Made by a program: the position numbers and the translations under genes. Positions 24,546 through 32,209 of a DNA stretch of 64,000 nucleotides are shown piece by piece. This stretch comes from Thermanaerovibrio acidaminovorans DSM 6589 (lineage in GTDB: Bacteria; Synergistota; Synergistia; Synergistales; Synergistaceae). The notes beneath the pieces were generated by a model that searched no databases, had not been told where the DNA came from, and saw only the letters and a program-made list of their open reading frames with translations. Position 1 is the first letter of the stretch. The number at the start of each line of letters is the position of its first letter. Where the stretch lies: positions 744,001 through 808,000 of the forward strand of contig NC_013522.1 in the NCBI RefSeq assembly GCF_000024905.1. Reading direction: 5' to 3'.

Positions 24546-25754
24546 TTAAAAAAATATGAGCCAAAGGGCGCCCAGGGAGATGCTGGCCAGGGTTATGGGA
24601 ATTCCGGATCGTAGATGTTCCAGGAAGGATATCCTGACCCGGCTGGAGGCCCCCTCCACCACTATGATGTTGGCGATGGAGCCCAGGATAGTCAGGTTGC
24701 CAGCGAAGGTGGAGCTCATGGCCAGGAGCAACCAGGCCCTCTCCCCTAGCCCCAGTCCCTGGATGAGGGGTTTGAAGAGCATGACCGCCGGCACGTTGCT
24801 GACCAGGTTGGAGAGGATCGTGGAGCTCCAGACGAGCCTCCAGCTTCCCCCCAACATCAGGGCCGCCTTGGACTCCAGCAGGGCGAAGGCGTTTGAGCGC
24901 TGAAAGGCCCCCATTATTATGAAGAGCCCCAGGAAGAGTAGCAGGAGCTTGAAGTCGATCATGGCGTAGACCTTGTCGGGCTTGACCCGCCGGGTGATGA
25001 GGAACGCGGAGGCCACCGCCATGGACACCACCTCTATGGGCATCCCCAGGAAGAAACCCCCAATGCACGCCAGGCTGAGGATGGAGAACTTGATGACCAT
25101 CCACCGGTGGTAGACGAAGCCCCCCTCCTGGTGTCCCCTGGGGCTCCATCGGGACAGCTCATCCCGGTAGTTCAGCCGTATCACCAGATAGGTGACCGTG
25201 AGGCCCATTATGGTGGGGGGCAGCATCTTGATGAAGAAGCGGCCGTAGGATATGCCGGATGAGAGGCCTATGATCAGGTTCTGGGGGTTGCCTGTTATGG
25301 TCATGACGCTTCCGATGTTGGCCGCCATGCAGAGGGCTATGAGGTGGGGTCTGGGATCGGTGCCCATGGAGTAGGTAAGGCTCAGCACCACCGGGGTCAA
25401 CATGAGGCAGATGGTGTCGTTTATGAACAGGGCGGAGAGTGCCCCCGCCACGGGGATCATCACCGCCAGCATGCCCTTTGGGGTGGTAACCAGCCGAAGC
25501 ATCCTGGAGCAGAGGATGTTCACCGCCCCGGAGAGCCTGAAGTGGGCCACCAGCACCATAAGGCCGAAGAGGGTGGCCAAGGTCTTGTAGTCGATGGCTC
25601 CGTAGGCCTCCTCGGGGGACAGGATCCCCAGGAAGACCATCAGGGAGGCGCCGATTATGACCGCCCCGGTCCGATCTATCCTGAGCACCGGTGTTCCGCC
25701 TATGGCCAGCACAGTGTAGGACAGGAGGAATATGATCACAGAGGGTTCCAGCAT
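24546..25754 (-). CDS. ArsB/NhaD-type ion transporter superfamily permease
   Basis: A 402-residue membrane protein with about 10-11 hydrophobic helices. It contains LFINDTICLMLTPVVL (about residues 109-124) and, symmetrically, LSNLVSNVPAVMLFKPL near residue 312. These paired Asn-containing re-entrant motifs are typical of ArsB, NhaD and related anion permeases. AANIGSVMTITGNPQNLIIG near 144-163 is another family hallmark. The substrate could be arsenite, sodium/proton exchange or an organic anion. No arsR or arsenate reductase gene is nearby, which argues weakly against arsenic resistance. Confidence 0.85.
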   Translation of the reverse strand: MLEPSVIIFLLSYTVLAIGGTPVLRIDRTGAVIIGASLMVFLGILSPEEAYGAIDYKTLATLFGLMVLVAHFRLSGAVNILCSRMLRLVTTPKGMLAVMIPVAGALSALFINDTICLMLTPVVLSLTYSMGTDPRPHLIALCMAANIGSVMTITGNPQNLIIGLSSGISYGRFFIKMLPPTIMGLTVTYLVIRLNYRDELSRWSPRGHQEGGFVYHRWMVIKFSILSLACIGGFFLGMPIEVVSMAVASAFLITRRVKPDKVYAMIDFKLLLLFLGLFIIMGAFQRSNAFALLESKAALMLGGSWRLVWSSTILSNLVSNVPAVMLFKPLIQGLGLGERAWLLLAMSSTFAGNLTILGSIANIIVVEGASSRVRISFLEHLRSGIPITLASISLGALWLIFF

Positions 25755-25802
25755 GGGGAGGGCTCCTTTTATATAGTATGTAAAAAAATTAAACTGCAGT
25801 CC

Positions 25803-25830
25803 TTGCGTCCCCGGTCCGTTGTGGTATCCT
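25803..25830 (+). promoter_or_regulatory. Probable speD promoter
   Basis: TTGCGT (25803-25808) and TATCCT (25825-25830) are 16 nt apart, with an extended -10 TG (TGGTATCCT). Confidence 0.45.
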
Positions 25831-25886
25831 TAGCTCCTGGATCTTAGCTTAGCAAGTAACATGCGGGACGGAAAGGGGATGGATCG

Positions 25887-26732
25887 TTGGAAATCAAGTC
25901 CATGAAGAAGGTAAAGAAGCTCAAAAAGCTAAAGCTTTACGGCTTCAACAACCTCACCAAGTCGTTGAGTTTCAACCTGTACGATATATGCTACGCCAAG
26001 ACTCCGGAGCACCGGAACGCCTACATTAACTACATTGATGAGGAGTACAACGCCACCCGACTGACCACCATCCTAACCGAGGTGGCCAACATAATCGGTG
26101 CCAACATCCTCAACGTGGCCTACCAGGACTACGATCCCCAGGGGGCCAGCGTGGCGCTCTTGATATCGGAGGAGAAGGTGGGGGAGAGCTCCATGGAGAG
26201 CTGCCCTGACCAGGACGGGGAGGAGAGCCCGGGCCCCCTTCCCCAGACCTACTTGGCCCACCTGGACAAGAGCCACATAACGGTTCACACCTACCCGGAG
26301 AGCCACCCGGACCGGGGGGTTTGCACCTTCCGGGCGGACATCGACGTGTCCACCTGCGGCAGGATATCGCCCTTGAAGGCCCTTAACTACCTGCTTCACA
26401 CCTTCTCGCCGGACATCGCGATCATAGACTACCGGGTCAGGGGCTTCACCCGGGACATATCGGGGGAGAAGTTCTTCCTGGACCACAAGATAAACTCTAT
26501 ACAGAACTTCATATCCAAGGATACCCGGGAGTTGTACCAGTTCATCGACGTCAACATATACCAGGAGAACATATTCAACACCAAGATGATAATAAAGGAT
26601 TTCGACCTGGACAACTACCTCTTCGGGACCGGTAAGAAATCCTTGCTCCCGGGGGAGAAGAAGCGCATAAAGCAGGAGATAAAGAAGGAGATGGCGGAGA
26701 TCTTCGCGGGCCGCAATCTCCCGTCCTTCTAG
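25887..26732 (+). CDS. speD: S-adenosylmethionine decarboxylase proenzyme, E. coli type
   Basis: A 281-residue pyruvoyl enzyme that decarboxylates S-adenosylmethionine to give the aminopropyl donor for spermidine. The self-cleavage site is [13 protein letters not shown], with the future pyruvoyl serine at about residue 129. The length and the long C-terminal half match the large E. coli class rather than the short SpeH type. The start is taken as TTG, with GGGGATGG about 7 nt upstream; an ATG 15 nt further in is the alternative. No spermidine synthase gene is adjacent. Confidence 0.93.
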   Translation: MEIKSMKKVKKLKKLKLYGFNNLTKSLSFNLYDICYAKTPEHRNAYINYIDEEYNATRLTTILTEVANIIGANILNVAYQDYDPQGASVALLISEEKVGESSMESCPDQDGEESPGPLPQTYLAHLDKSHITVHTYPESHPDRGVCTFRADIDVSTCGRISPLKALNYLLHTFSPDIAIIDYRVRGFTRDISGEKFFLDHKINSIQNFISKDTRELYQFIDVNIYQENIFNTKMIIKDFDLDNYLFGTGKKSLLPGEKKRIKQEIKKEMAEIFAGRNLPSF

Positions 26733-26742
26733 GGGGTTCTCC

Positions 26743-27204
26743 GTGTCCTTCATGCGCGAGGCCCTGAGGGAGGCGGAGCTGGCCATGGAGGCCGGCGACG
26801 TGCCCGTGGGGGCCGTGGTGGTCATGAATGGTTTGGTGGTGGGCCGGGGGAGGAACGTTCGGGAGCTCACCGGTGATCCGCTGGGGCACGCGGAGATGGT
26901 GGCCATAAGGGACGCGTGCTCCGCCCTGGGCACCTGGCGCTTGGACGGGGCGTCCCTTTACGTTACGCTCGAGCCCTGCGTGATGTGCGCTGGGGCCATA
27001 CTCCAGTGCCGCATATCCGAGGTGCACTTTGCCCTCCGGGACCCCAAGGCCGGGGCGGTGGGCTCCCTTTACGACGTCCTGCGGGACCCAAGGCAGCCCT
27101 TTCGTTGCAGGGTCCACCAGGGGGAGATGCGGGATCGATCTGCGGCCCTGCTACGGGGCTTCTTTGAGGGATTGAGGGGCGCTGGACAAGCCGTTGGGGT
27201 TTGA
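26743..27204 (+). CDS. tadA: tRNA-specific adenosine deaminase
   Basis: A 153-residue zinc deaminase that converts A34 to inosine in tRNA-Arg(ACG). The zinc site is H49-A-E51 with the catalytic glutamate, plus C79 and C82 in PCVMC. The fold starts with the usual MREALREAELA helix and the GDVPVGAVVV strand. The start is GTG, 10 nt after speD. The promoter of the next tRNA-Ser lies inside the 3' end of this gene. Confidence 0.95.
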   Translation: MSFMREALREAELAMEAGDVPVGAVVVMNGLVVGRGRNVRELTGDPLGHAEMVAIRDACSALGTWRLDGASLYVTLEPCVMCAGAILQCRISEVHFALRDPKAGAVGSLYDVLRDPRQPFRCRVHQGEMRDRSAALLRGFFEGLRGAGQAVGV

Positions 27205-27211
27205 ATATAAT
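27183..27211 (+). promoter_or_regulatory. tRNA-Ser(CGA) promoter
   Basis: TGGACA (27183-27188) and a perfect TATAAT (27206-27211) are 17 nt apart, overlapping the 3' end of tadA. Confidence 0.65.
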
Positions 27212-27233
27212 CTTCAACGTTTCGTCCCGGAGC

Positions 27234-27326
27234 GGAGGGGTGGCCGAGTGGTCGAAGGCGGGCGACTCGAAATCGTCTAGGCGGTGATGAGCCGTCTCGT
27301 GGGTTCAAATCCCACCCTCTCCGCCA
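27234..27326 (+). tRNA. tRNA-Ser (anticodon CGA)
   Basis: A 93-nt class II tRNA with acceptor GGAGGGG/CCTCTCC, discriminator G and encoded CCA. The anticodon loop CTCGAAA shows CGA, which reads UCG. The long variable arm (GGCGGTGATGAGCCGTC region) is typical of serine tRNA. Confidence 0.95.
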
Positions 27327-27338
27327 TTGCTTTAGTTT

Positions 27339-27365
27339 CCCCACTTCGGTGGGGTTTTCTTTTTT
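27339..27365 (+). terminator. tRNA-Ser(CGA) terminator
   Basis: CCCCAC-TTCG-GTGGGG hairpin with a stable UUCG tetraloop, followed by TTTTCTTTTTT. Confidence 0.9.
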
Positions 27366-27533
27366 AAGCCTTTGAGGTTAAGCTTCATTTCCCATCCAAT
27401 GGATTTATTTTGACGGCACCTTGATTGAAGTTTCGCATCTTGGAACAAAGCTGAACGGCCCGATTTTTTGTTTTGCTCCCCTTTTCTGTCTGCCTGTATG
27501 CCAGTGGTTTTATTGTTTGATTCGATATTTGTG

Positions 27534-27562
27534 TTGACAGATTTTGTTGCTTGCCCTAATCT
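27534..27562 (+). promoter_or_regulatory. Promoter of the small basic protein gene
   Basis: A perfect TTGACA (27534-27539) and TAATCT (27557-27562) are separated by 17 nt, with the ribosome-binding site about 30 nt downstream. The 160 nt between the preceding terminator and this promoter are AT-rich and show no gene. Confidence 0.65.
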
Positions 27563-27602
27563 TCGGCTATATGGTTTCTAGAATGAAGGGGAGGTGTGTG
27601 AT

Positions 27603-27884
27603 TTGCCAGAGGAAGCATCCAAGATGGAGGATAAGGCCAAAAAGCCTAGGAGGCCCCGCAGGAGCCCTGAGGAGATGCTTCAGGAGCTGGAGAGGAGGAA
27701 GGCTAAGCTAGAGAAGCGCCTCATAAAGAAAAATCAGGAGGCCATACTCTCAATAGGGCACGCCTTTATTAAGGTGGTTGGGCTTGACCTGTCCGACCTG
27801 AGCCCCGCCGAGTCGGAGAGGATAGCCAAGGAGCCCGACTACGCCATGGTTTTCGTGAGGGATCGGATCAAGGGCGACGCCTAA
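27603..27884 (+). CDS. Small basic helical protein of unknown function
   Basis: A 93-residue protein. The first 50 residues are highly charged (KKPRRPRRSPEEMLQELERR and on to KLEKRLIKK) and probably form a helix that could bind nucleic acid. The second half (about 50-93) is a compact amphipathic stretch ending in AMVFVRDRIKGDA. The TTG at 27603 has GGAGG 8 nt upstream; an upstream in-frame GTG at 27594 lies inside that ribosome-binding site and is unlikely. It has its own strong promoter and stands between two tRNA-Ser genes. I do not recognise the family; the charged N-terminal layout loosely resembles plasmid mobilisation accessory proteins. Confidence 0.75.
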   Translation: MPEEASKMEDKAKKPRRPRRSPEEMLQELERRKAKLEKRLIKKNQEAILSIGHAFIKVVGLDLSDLSPAESERIAKEPDYAMVFVRDRIKGDA

Positions 27885-27913
27885 GGCCCTTGGGGGAAAA
27901 TATCATAGGGGAC

Positions 27914-27942
27914 TTGAAATTTCTCCGGTAATTAGGTATCAT
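27914..27942 (+). promoter_or_regulatory. tRNA-Ser(GGA) promoter
   Basis: TTGAAA (27914-27919) and TATCAT (27937-27942) are 17 nt apart, 25 nt before the tRNA. Confidence 0.6.
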
Positions 27943-27967
27943 CCCCTGCGTGATCGTTTCAGGGAGC

Positions 27968-28061
27968 GGAGAGGTGGCTGAGTGGTCGAAGGCGCTCGCC
28001 TGGAGAGCGAGTGGGCGGTATAAAAGCCGCCCCGAGGGTTCAAATCCCTCCCTCTCCGCCA
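27968..28061 (+). tRNA. tRNA-Ser (anticodon GGA)
   Basis: A 94-nt class II tRNA with acceptor GGAGAGG/CCTCTCC, discriminator G and encoded CCA. The anticodon stem CTCGC/GCGAG surrounds CTGGAGA, giving GGA, which reads UCC and UCU. A long variable arm is present. Confidence 0.95.
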
Positions 28062-28134
28062 GGAATTCACGGGGGCCTCGGGTCCCCGTTCTTCTTTACC
28101 TTGATCTAGAGATCCGCCCGCTTGGGGCCTCCAT

Positions 28135-28264
28135 CGGGGCCTCGGGCCGGAGGTCTAGCCCCGTGCGGCGAAGCCTCGCGAACCCCGCCAGGTCCGGAAG
28201 GAAGCAACGGTAAGCGATAAGCTTCGGGTGCCACGGCAAGCTGGGCCTCCCGCCCGGGGTCCCG
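28135..28264 (+). ncRNA. ffs: Signal recognition particle RNA (small bacterial type)
   Basis: The conserved apical core is present: CAGGTCCGGAAGGAAGCA with the following GGTAAGC (about 28189-28215). This is the GGAA tetraloop and the Ffh-binding symmetric loop. The flanks pair into a long rod: CGGGGCCTCGGGCCGGAGG at the 5' side against CCTCCCGCCCGGGGTCCCG at the 3' side. The ends are set from this pairing and are approximate by several bases. A length near 130 nt suggests the short 4.5S type without an Alu domain. Confidence 0.85.
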
Positions 28265-28343
28265 TTTCCCCTTTGTGGTGGCCCCCGTTCTCATCTTAGG
28301 ATGAGCCTTCAGGCTTAAGGATCTTACATGGAGGTGTGGATCG

Positions 28344-28826
28344 GTGAGGTACCACGTGCCGGCGGAGGTCAGAGACGTGGATGGCATCTTCGTCCCCTTC
28401 TACCTGGTGGAGGTGGAGTTCCTCTCCCGTCCCCTGTTGGGGAGGGCCAGCTATGTGAGGGCCCGGGGGCTGGTCCACGGAGTCTTCGGTAACGTGGTGC
28501 AGATGGATCCCCCGGATCTGGGCCTGTTGGACCCAGAGGAGCTGCCCGGCTGGGCTAGGGCCATGCCAGTCCTGGACTTCCGGGTGGATCCGGATCGGGC
28601 CGTTCGGGCGGTCTTGGACCGCATATCCCCCTCGTACAGCCTGATGGGACTGAAGTTGCCCACCGTCAGGGGTGGGCTAGAGGGCCGGGCCAACCCTTTC
28701 GAAGCCATGTACGTGGCCCGGGATAGGGTCCTGTGGGACCCATTCACCGGGGAGGCGTGCCAGGACCCGCTGATCCTGGGCGCCTTCAGTCTCGGCCGCC
28801 GGGTTCCAGGTCTATCAGGGTCTTGA
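28344..28826 (+). CDS. Conserved-looking protein of unknown function (160 residues)
   Basis: A soluble 160-residue protein with no signal peptide, membrane helix or cysteine pair. Beta-rich sequence opens the protein (RYHVPAEVRDVDGIFVPFYLVEVEF), followed by a middle helix and a LMGLKLPTVRGG segment. Codon use (AGG, ATA, G/C-ending codons) matches surrounding genes, so it is probably real. The start is GTG. Its last 41 nt overlap the 3' end of the convergent CsoR-family gene. I recognise no family. Confidence 0.65.
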   Translation: MRYHVPAEVRDVDGIFVPFYLVEVEFLSRPLLGRASYVRARGLVHGVFGNVVQMDPPDLGLLDPEELPGWARAMPVLDFRVDPDRAVRAVLDRISPSYSLMGLKLPTVRGGLEGRANPFEAMYVARDRVLWDPFTGEACQDPLILGAFSLGRRVPGLSGS

Positions 28827-29079
28827 TCAGCCTCTCCAGCTCCTCCATCCTGGCGGGAGGCACGTCCGACGCCGCCTGGGCCACGCAGGTGCTCAGGTAG
28901 TTCTTGAGGACCGCTATGGAGGCGTTCTGCATGGCCTTCCGGGCCGCGTTGAGCTGTATGAGGATCTCGCTGCAGGGCTTCTCCTCCTCGATCATCTTCT
29001 GTATGCCTCTTATCTGCCCCTCCAGCCTCTTCAGGCGATTTAGGACCTCCCTCTTGCCGGAACTCTTCCGATCTTCCAA
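28786..29079 (-). CDS. CsoR/CstR-family transcriptional repressor
   Basis: A 97-residue all-helical DUF156 repressor, beginning at a TTG with GAGGAGG 9 nt upstream. The family core REVLNRLKRLEGQIRGIQKMI is followed by C36 and C65. At the copper-ligand position occupied by His61 in Mycobacterium CsoR this protein has Tyr61 (LKNYLSTC). Loss of that His with both Cys kept is the pattern described for CstR, which senses sulfane sulfur, rather than copper-sensing CsoR. An operator-like repeat lies in its own promoter region, suggesting autorepression. No sulfur-oxidising or copper-export gene is next to it, so its targets are probably elsewhere. Confidence 0.85.
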   Translation of the reverse strand: MEDRKSSGKREVLNRLKRLEGQIRGIQKMIEEEKPCSEILIQLNAARKAMQNASIAVLKNYLSTCVAQAASDVPPARMEELERLIKTLIDLEPGGRD

Positions 29080-29113
29080 AACCCCGCGCCTCCTCGTGCT
29101 TTGATGCACTGAA

Positions 29114-29133
29114 GTATGCCCCGTATGGGTATA
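29114..29133. promoter_or_regulatory. CsoR/CstR-type operator candidate
   Basis: GTATGCCCCGTATGGGTATA is an imperfect inverted repeat of the TACCC-N4-GGGGTA kind bound by this repressor family. It lies 35-55 bp upstream of the repressor start, over a TATATA sequence that could serve as its -10 on the minus strand. Confidence 0.5.
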
Positions 29134-29152
29134 TATCCTAAGCCCCCTGGCC

Positions 29153-29181
29153 TTGAAGGTCAACCTCCCCCGTGATATACT
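29153..29181 (+). promoter_or_regulatory. rpsB-tsf promoter
   Basis: TTGAAG (29153-29158) and TATACT (29176-29181) are 17 nt apart with an extended TG. The leader is about 100 nt, long enough for S2 autocontrol as known in E. coli, although no specific structure was matched. Confidence 0.65.
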
Positions 29182-29287
29182 GCCCTCTGGCAATCCGCAC
29201 ACGGGCGGACCCCTTGGGTGTTGCCTTTTAGAAGGTTCCCGATGGGGATGATGTCCGTGGAGGTCAAAACGAGGAGGGAACGAGGAC

Positions 29288-30133
29288 ATGGCAGTGGTAA
29301 GCATGAAGCAGTTGCTGGAGTGCGGGGTGCACTTCGGCCACCAGACCAGGCGATGGAACCCGAAGATGAAGCCCTACATCTTCACCGAGAGGAACGGCAT
29401 CTACATCATCGACCTACAGAAGACGGTGAAGGGGCTTGAGAGGGCCTACAGCTTTGTCCGGGAGGTTGCCAAGGAGGGGGGCAGTATGCTCTTCGTGGGC
29501 ACCAAGAGGCAGGCTCAGGAGCCCATCCGGAACGAGGCCCTTCGTTGCGGGCAGTTCTACATCAACCAGCGCTGGCTGGGTGGTCTGCTCACCAACTTCG
29601 CCACCATACGCCGTCGGGTGAACCGCATGGTGGAGCTTCAGAAGATGGAGGCGGACGGCACCATCAACCGCTACCCCAAGAAGGAGATCATCCAGCTCCG
29701 CAAGGAGAGGGAGAAGCTGGAGAAGTACCTGTCGGGCATAAAGGACATGAGGGACGTGCCCGACGCGCTGTTCATCATCGATCCCCGGCGGGAGAACATA
29801 GCGATCCTGGAGGCCGCCAAGCTGGGTATCCCCGTGGTGGCCATCGTGGACACCAACTGTGACCCGGAGCTCATAACCTACCCCATACCCGGCAACGATG
29901 ACGCCATAAGGGCCATCGAGCTCATCACGGGCCTCATGGCCAGCGCCTTCATCGAGGGCCGCCAGGGGGTGGACGGGATGGCTACCCCTCAGGCGGACCA
30001 GGAGGAGGCCGTCTCCGGCGCGGCTGAGGACGTGATCGAGATCCGGGAGAAGCTCCACGACGAGTATTCCGAGGTGGCGGAGACCCTGGTGAACCAGGAG
30101 CTCGAGGAGCGCAAGGGCTGGAAGGAGGCCTAG
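29288..30133 (+). CDS. rpsB: 30S ribosomal protein S2
   Basis: A 281-residue protein starting [27 protein letters not shown], the invariant S2 N terminus. Other hallmarks are [13 protein letters not shown] near residue 97 and [18 protein letters not shown] near 158. It is slightly longer than E. coli S2 because of an acidic C-terminal tail. It binds at the neck of the small subunit and recruits S1 in many bacteria. It is cotranscribed with tsf, which begins 2 nt after the stop. Confidence 0.97.
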   Translation: MAVVSMKQLLECGVHFGHQTRRWNPKMKPYIFTERNGIYIIDLQKTVKGLERAYSFVREVAKEGGSMLFVGTKRQAQEPIRNEALRCGQFYINQRWLGGLLTNFATIRRRVNRMVELQKMEADGTINRYPKKEIIQLRKEREKLEKYLSGIKDMRDVPDALFIIDPRRENIAILEAAKLGIPVVAIVDTNCDPELITYPIPGNDDAIRAIELITGLMASAFIEGRQGVDGMATPQADQEEAVSGAAEDVIEIREKLHDEYSEVAETLVNQELEERKGWKEA

Positions 30134-30135
30134 TG

Positions 30136-30729
30136 ATGTCTGTGGATATGGAAGCGGTTAAGGAGCTTAGGGCCCGCACCGGCGCGGGCGTTCTGGACTG
30201 CAGGAAGGCGCTGGCGGAGTGCGGCGGTGACCTGGAGAAGGCGGTGGACTACCTTCGGGAGAAGGGTCTGGCCAAGGCGGCCAAGAAGGTGGGGCGTACC
30301 GCCGCCGAGGGTCTGGTGTTCAGCTACATCCACACCAACGGCAAGATCGGCGTCCTCCTGGAGCTGAACTGCGAGACCGACTTCGTGGCCAGGACCGACG
30401 AGTTCAAGAAGCTGGGGCACGAGATCGCCATGCACATAGCCGCCACGAACCCCCAGTACATCTCTCCCGAGGACGTTCCCGCCGAGGACCTGGAGCGGGA
30501 GAAGGAGATCTACCGCAAGCAGGCCATGGAGGAGGGCAAGCCGGCCCACATCGTGGACAAGATAGCCGAGGGCAGGGTCAACAAGTTCTACGAGGAGTCC
30601 TGCCTCCTGGAGCAGCCCTACGTGAGGGACCCGGACAAGAAGATAAAGGACCTGGTGATGGAGAACATCGCCAAGATAGGCGAGAACATCGTGGTCCGTC
30701 GATTCACCCGTTACGCCATATCGGAGTAG
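30136..30729 (+). CDS. tsf: Elongation factor Ts
   Basis: A 197-residue guanine-nucleotide exchange factor for EF-Tu, of the short form found in Gram-positive bacteria. The UBA-like N terminus ([20 protein letters not shown]) is followed by the core motif [15 protein letters not shown] and one dimerisation half. The ATG at 30136 has GGAGG 7 nt upstream; the adjacent GTG at 30133 is less well placed. A strong terminator follows. Confidence 0.96.
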   Translation: MSVDMEAVKELRARTGAGVLDCRKALAECGGDLEKAVDYLREKGLAKAAKKVGRTAAEGLVFSYIHTNGKIGVLLELNCETDFVARTDEFKKLGHEIAMHIAATNPQYISPEDVPAEDLEREKEIYRKQAMEEGKPAHIVDKIAEGRVNKFYEESCLLEQPYVRDPDKKIKDLVMENIAKIGENIVVRRFTRYAISE

Positions 30730-30743
30730 GGGAGACGGCTCAA

Positions 30744-30771
30744 GGGGCGAGGGGCGGACCCTCGCCTTTTT
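30744..30771 (+). terminator. tsf terminator
   Basis: GGCGAGGG and CCCTCGCC form an 8-bp stem with a GCGGA loop, followed by TTTTTG. Confidence 0.85.
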
Positions 30772-30772
30772 G

Positions 30773-30801
30773 TTGGGCTCAGGGGTTCTTGGGATTAGAT
30801 T
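30773..30801 (+). promoter_or_regulatory. Possible pyrH-frr promoter
   Basis: TTGGGC (30773-30778) and TAGATT (30796-30801) are 17 nt apart, directly after the tsf terminator and 26 nt before pyrH. Confidence 0.35.
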
Positions 30802-30826
30802 AAAGAGGTAGATCAGGAGGCTTGTC

Positions 30827-31555
30827 ATGGGGCGATATGAGCGAGTTCTTCTTAAGCTTTCGGGGGAGATACTGGCCGGTAGCGGAGGTTTCGGGTTGGA
30901 CTTGGAGGCGGTGACCAACATATGCTCCGAGATCGCTGAGGTGGCCCGGGAGGGCATCCAGGTGGCCATGGTGGTGGGCGGAGGCAACATAATGCGTGGT
31001 CAGCAGGCGGTCCAGAAGGGCATGGAGAGGTCCCAGGCGGACAACATGGGAATGTTGGCCACGGTCATAAACGCCTTGGCCCTCCAGGACTCCCTTGAGA
31101 GGATGGGCATAAGCACCCGGGTGCAGACCGCCATAGAGATGAGGCAGGTGGCGGAGCCCTTCATCCGTCGCAGGGCCATAAGGCACCTGGAGAAGGGCAG
31201 GATAGTCATCTTCGCTGCGGGTACCGGCTCCCCCTACTTCTCCACCGACACCGCCGCGGCGTTGAGGGCCTCCGAGATCGGTGCCTCCTGCCTCATGAAG
31301 GCCACCAAGGTGGACGGCATATATGACGACGACCCCCACAAGAATCCCAACGCCAAGCGCCTTCCGTTCGTCAGCTACCACGATGCCCTCACCATGGGGC
31401 TCAAGGTCATGGACGCCGCCGCCTTCGCCCTCTGCCAGGAGAACCAGATCCCCATCGTGGTCTTCGACGTCCTCAAGAAAGGGAACCTGAGGGCCCTCCT
31501 GGTGGATGGAAGCCCGGTGGGATCCCTGGTATCATCTGAGCCAATGGATGACTAA
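30827..31555 (+). CDS. pyrH: Uridylate kinase (UMP kinase)
   Basis: A 242-residue hexameric enzyme of the amino-acid kinase fold that phosphorylates UMP to UDP. Visible motifs are VLLKLSGEILAG at the N terminus, VVGGGNIMRG near residue 50, GTGSPYFSTDTAAALRA near 131-147 (UMP binding), and KVDGIYDDDP near 163. The order rpsB-tsf-pyrH-frr is the standard bacterial cluster. Confidence 0.97.
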   Translation: MGRYERVLLKLSGEILAGSGGFGLDLEAVTNICSEIAEVAREGIQVAMVVGGGNIMRGQQAVQKGMERSQADNMGMLATVINALALQDSLERMGISTRVQTAIEMRQVAEPFIRRRAIRHLEKGRIVIFAAGTGSPYFSTDTAAALRASEIGASCLMKATKVDGIYDDDPHKNPNAKRLPFVSYHDALTMGLKVMDAAAFALCQENQIPIVVFDVLKKGNLRALLVDGSPVGSLVSSEPMDD

Positions 31556-31585
31556 GCCTCGAAGCCAACGGAAGGAGTGAGTTCC

Positions 31586-32143
31586 ATGCCCCAGAACCAG
31601 ATCAAGGAGATGAAGCAGAAGACCGAGAAGACCATCGAGCACCTGAAGGGCACCCTTCTGGGGATACGTACCGGCAGGGCCCATCCCGCCTTGGTGGAGG
31701 AGATAAAGGTGGACTACTTCGGGACCATGACCCCCATAAAGCAGATGGGGACCGTCACCGTCCCGGAGCCCCGGCAGCTGGTGATAACCCCCTGGGACAA
31801 GTCCGCCCTTAAGGCCATAGAGAAGGCCATCCAGTCCTCCTCCCTGGGGGTCACCCCCAAGACCGACGGGGAGTCGGTTAGGGTGGTGCTCCCGGAGCTC
31901 ACCAAGGAGAGGCGCCAGGAGCTCTCGAAGCTGGTCAACAAGTACGCGGAGGAGGCCCGGGTGGCCATAAGGAACGTGCGCCGGGACGTGCTCGAGGCCT
32001 TCAAGAAGATGGAGAAGGCGGGAGAGATAAGCGAGGACGAGCACAAGAAGCTCCAGAAGGAGGTCCAGGATCACGTGGACGGGGCCATAAAGAAGGTAGA
32101 CGCCCTGGCCCAGGAGAAGGAGAAGGAGATCCTCAACGACTGA
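31586..32143 (+). CDS. frr: Ribosome recycling factor
   Basis: A 185-residue tRNA-shaped protein that splits post-termination ribosomes with EF-G. The length is exactly typical. The conserved hinge and tip segments include GRAHPALVEEIKVDYFG near residue 30, TPWDKSALKAIEKAI and RVVLPELTKERRQELSKL. The ATG is chosen because AAGGAG is 8 nt upstream; an in-frame GTG 9 nt earlier overlaps that site. Confidence 0.97.
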   Translation: MPQNQIKEMKQKTEKTIEHLKGTLLGIRTGRAHPALVEEIKVDYFGTMTPIKQMGTVTVPEPRQLVITPWDKSALKAIEKAIQSSSLGVTPKTDGESVRVVLPELTKERRQELSKLVNKYAEEARVAIRNVRRDVLEAFKKMEKAGEISEDEHKKLQKEVQDHVDGAIKKVDALAQEKEKEILND

Positions 32144-32174
32144 GGCCTTCGCCGGTTGTATGGTTCGACAGAAT

Positions 32175-32202
32175 GGAGGGGGGAGCTTCAGCTCCCCCCT
32201 CC
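32175..32202. terminator. Terminator-like hairpin between frr and the aminotransferase
   Basis: A perfect 12-bp stem, GGAGGGGGGAGC-TTCA-GCTCCCCCCTCC, lies between convergent stops. T runs are poor on both sides. Confidence 0.6.
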
Positions 32203-32209
32203 AAGTTCA

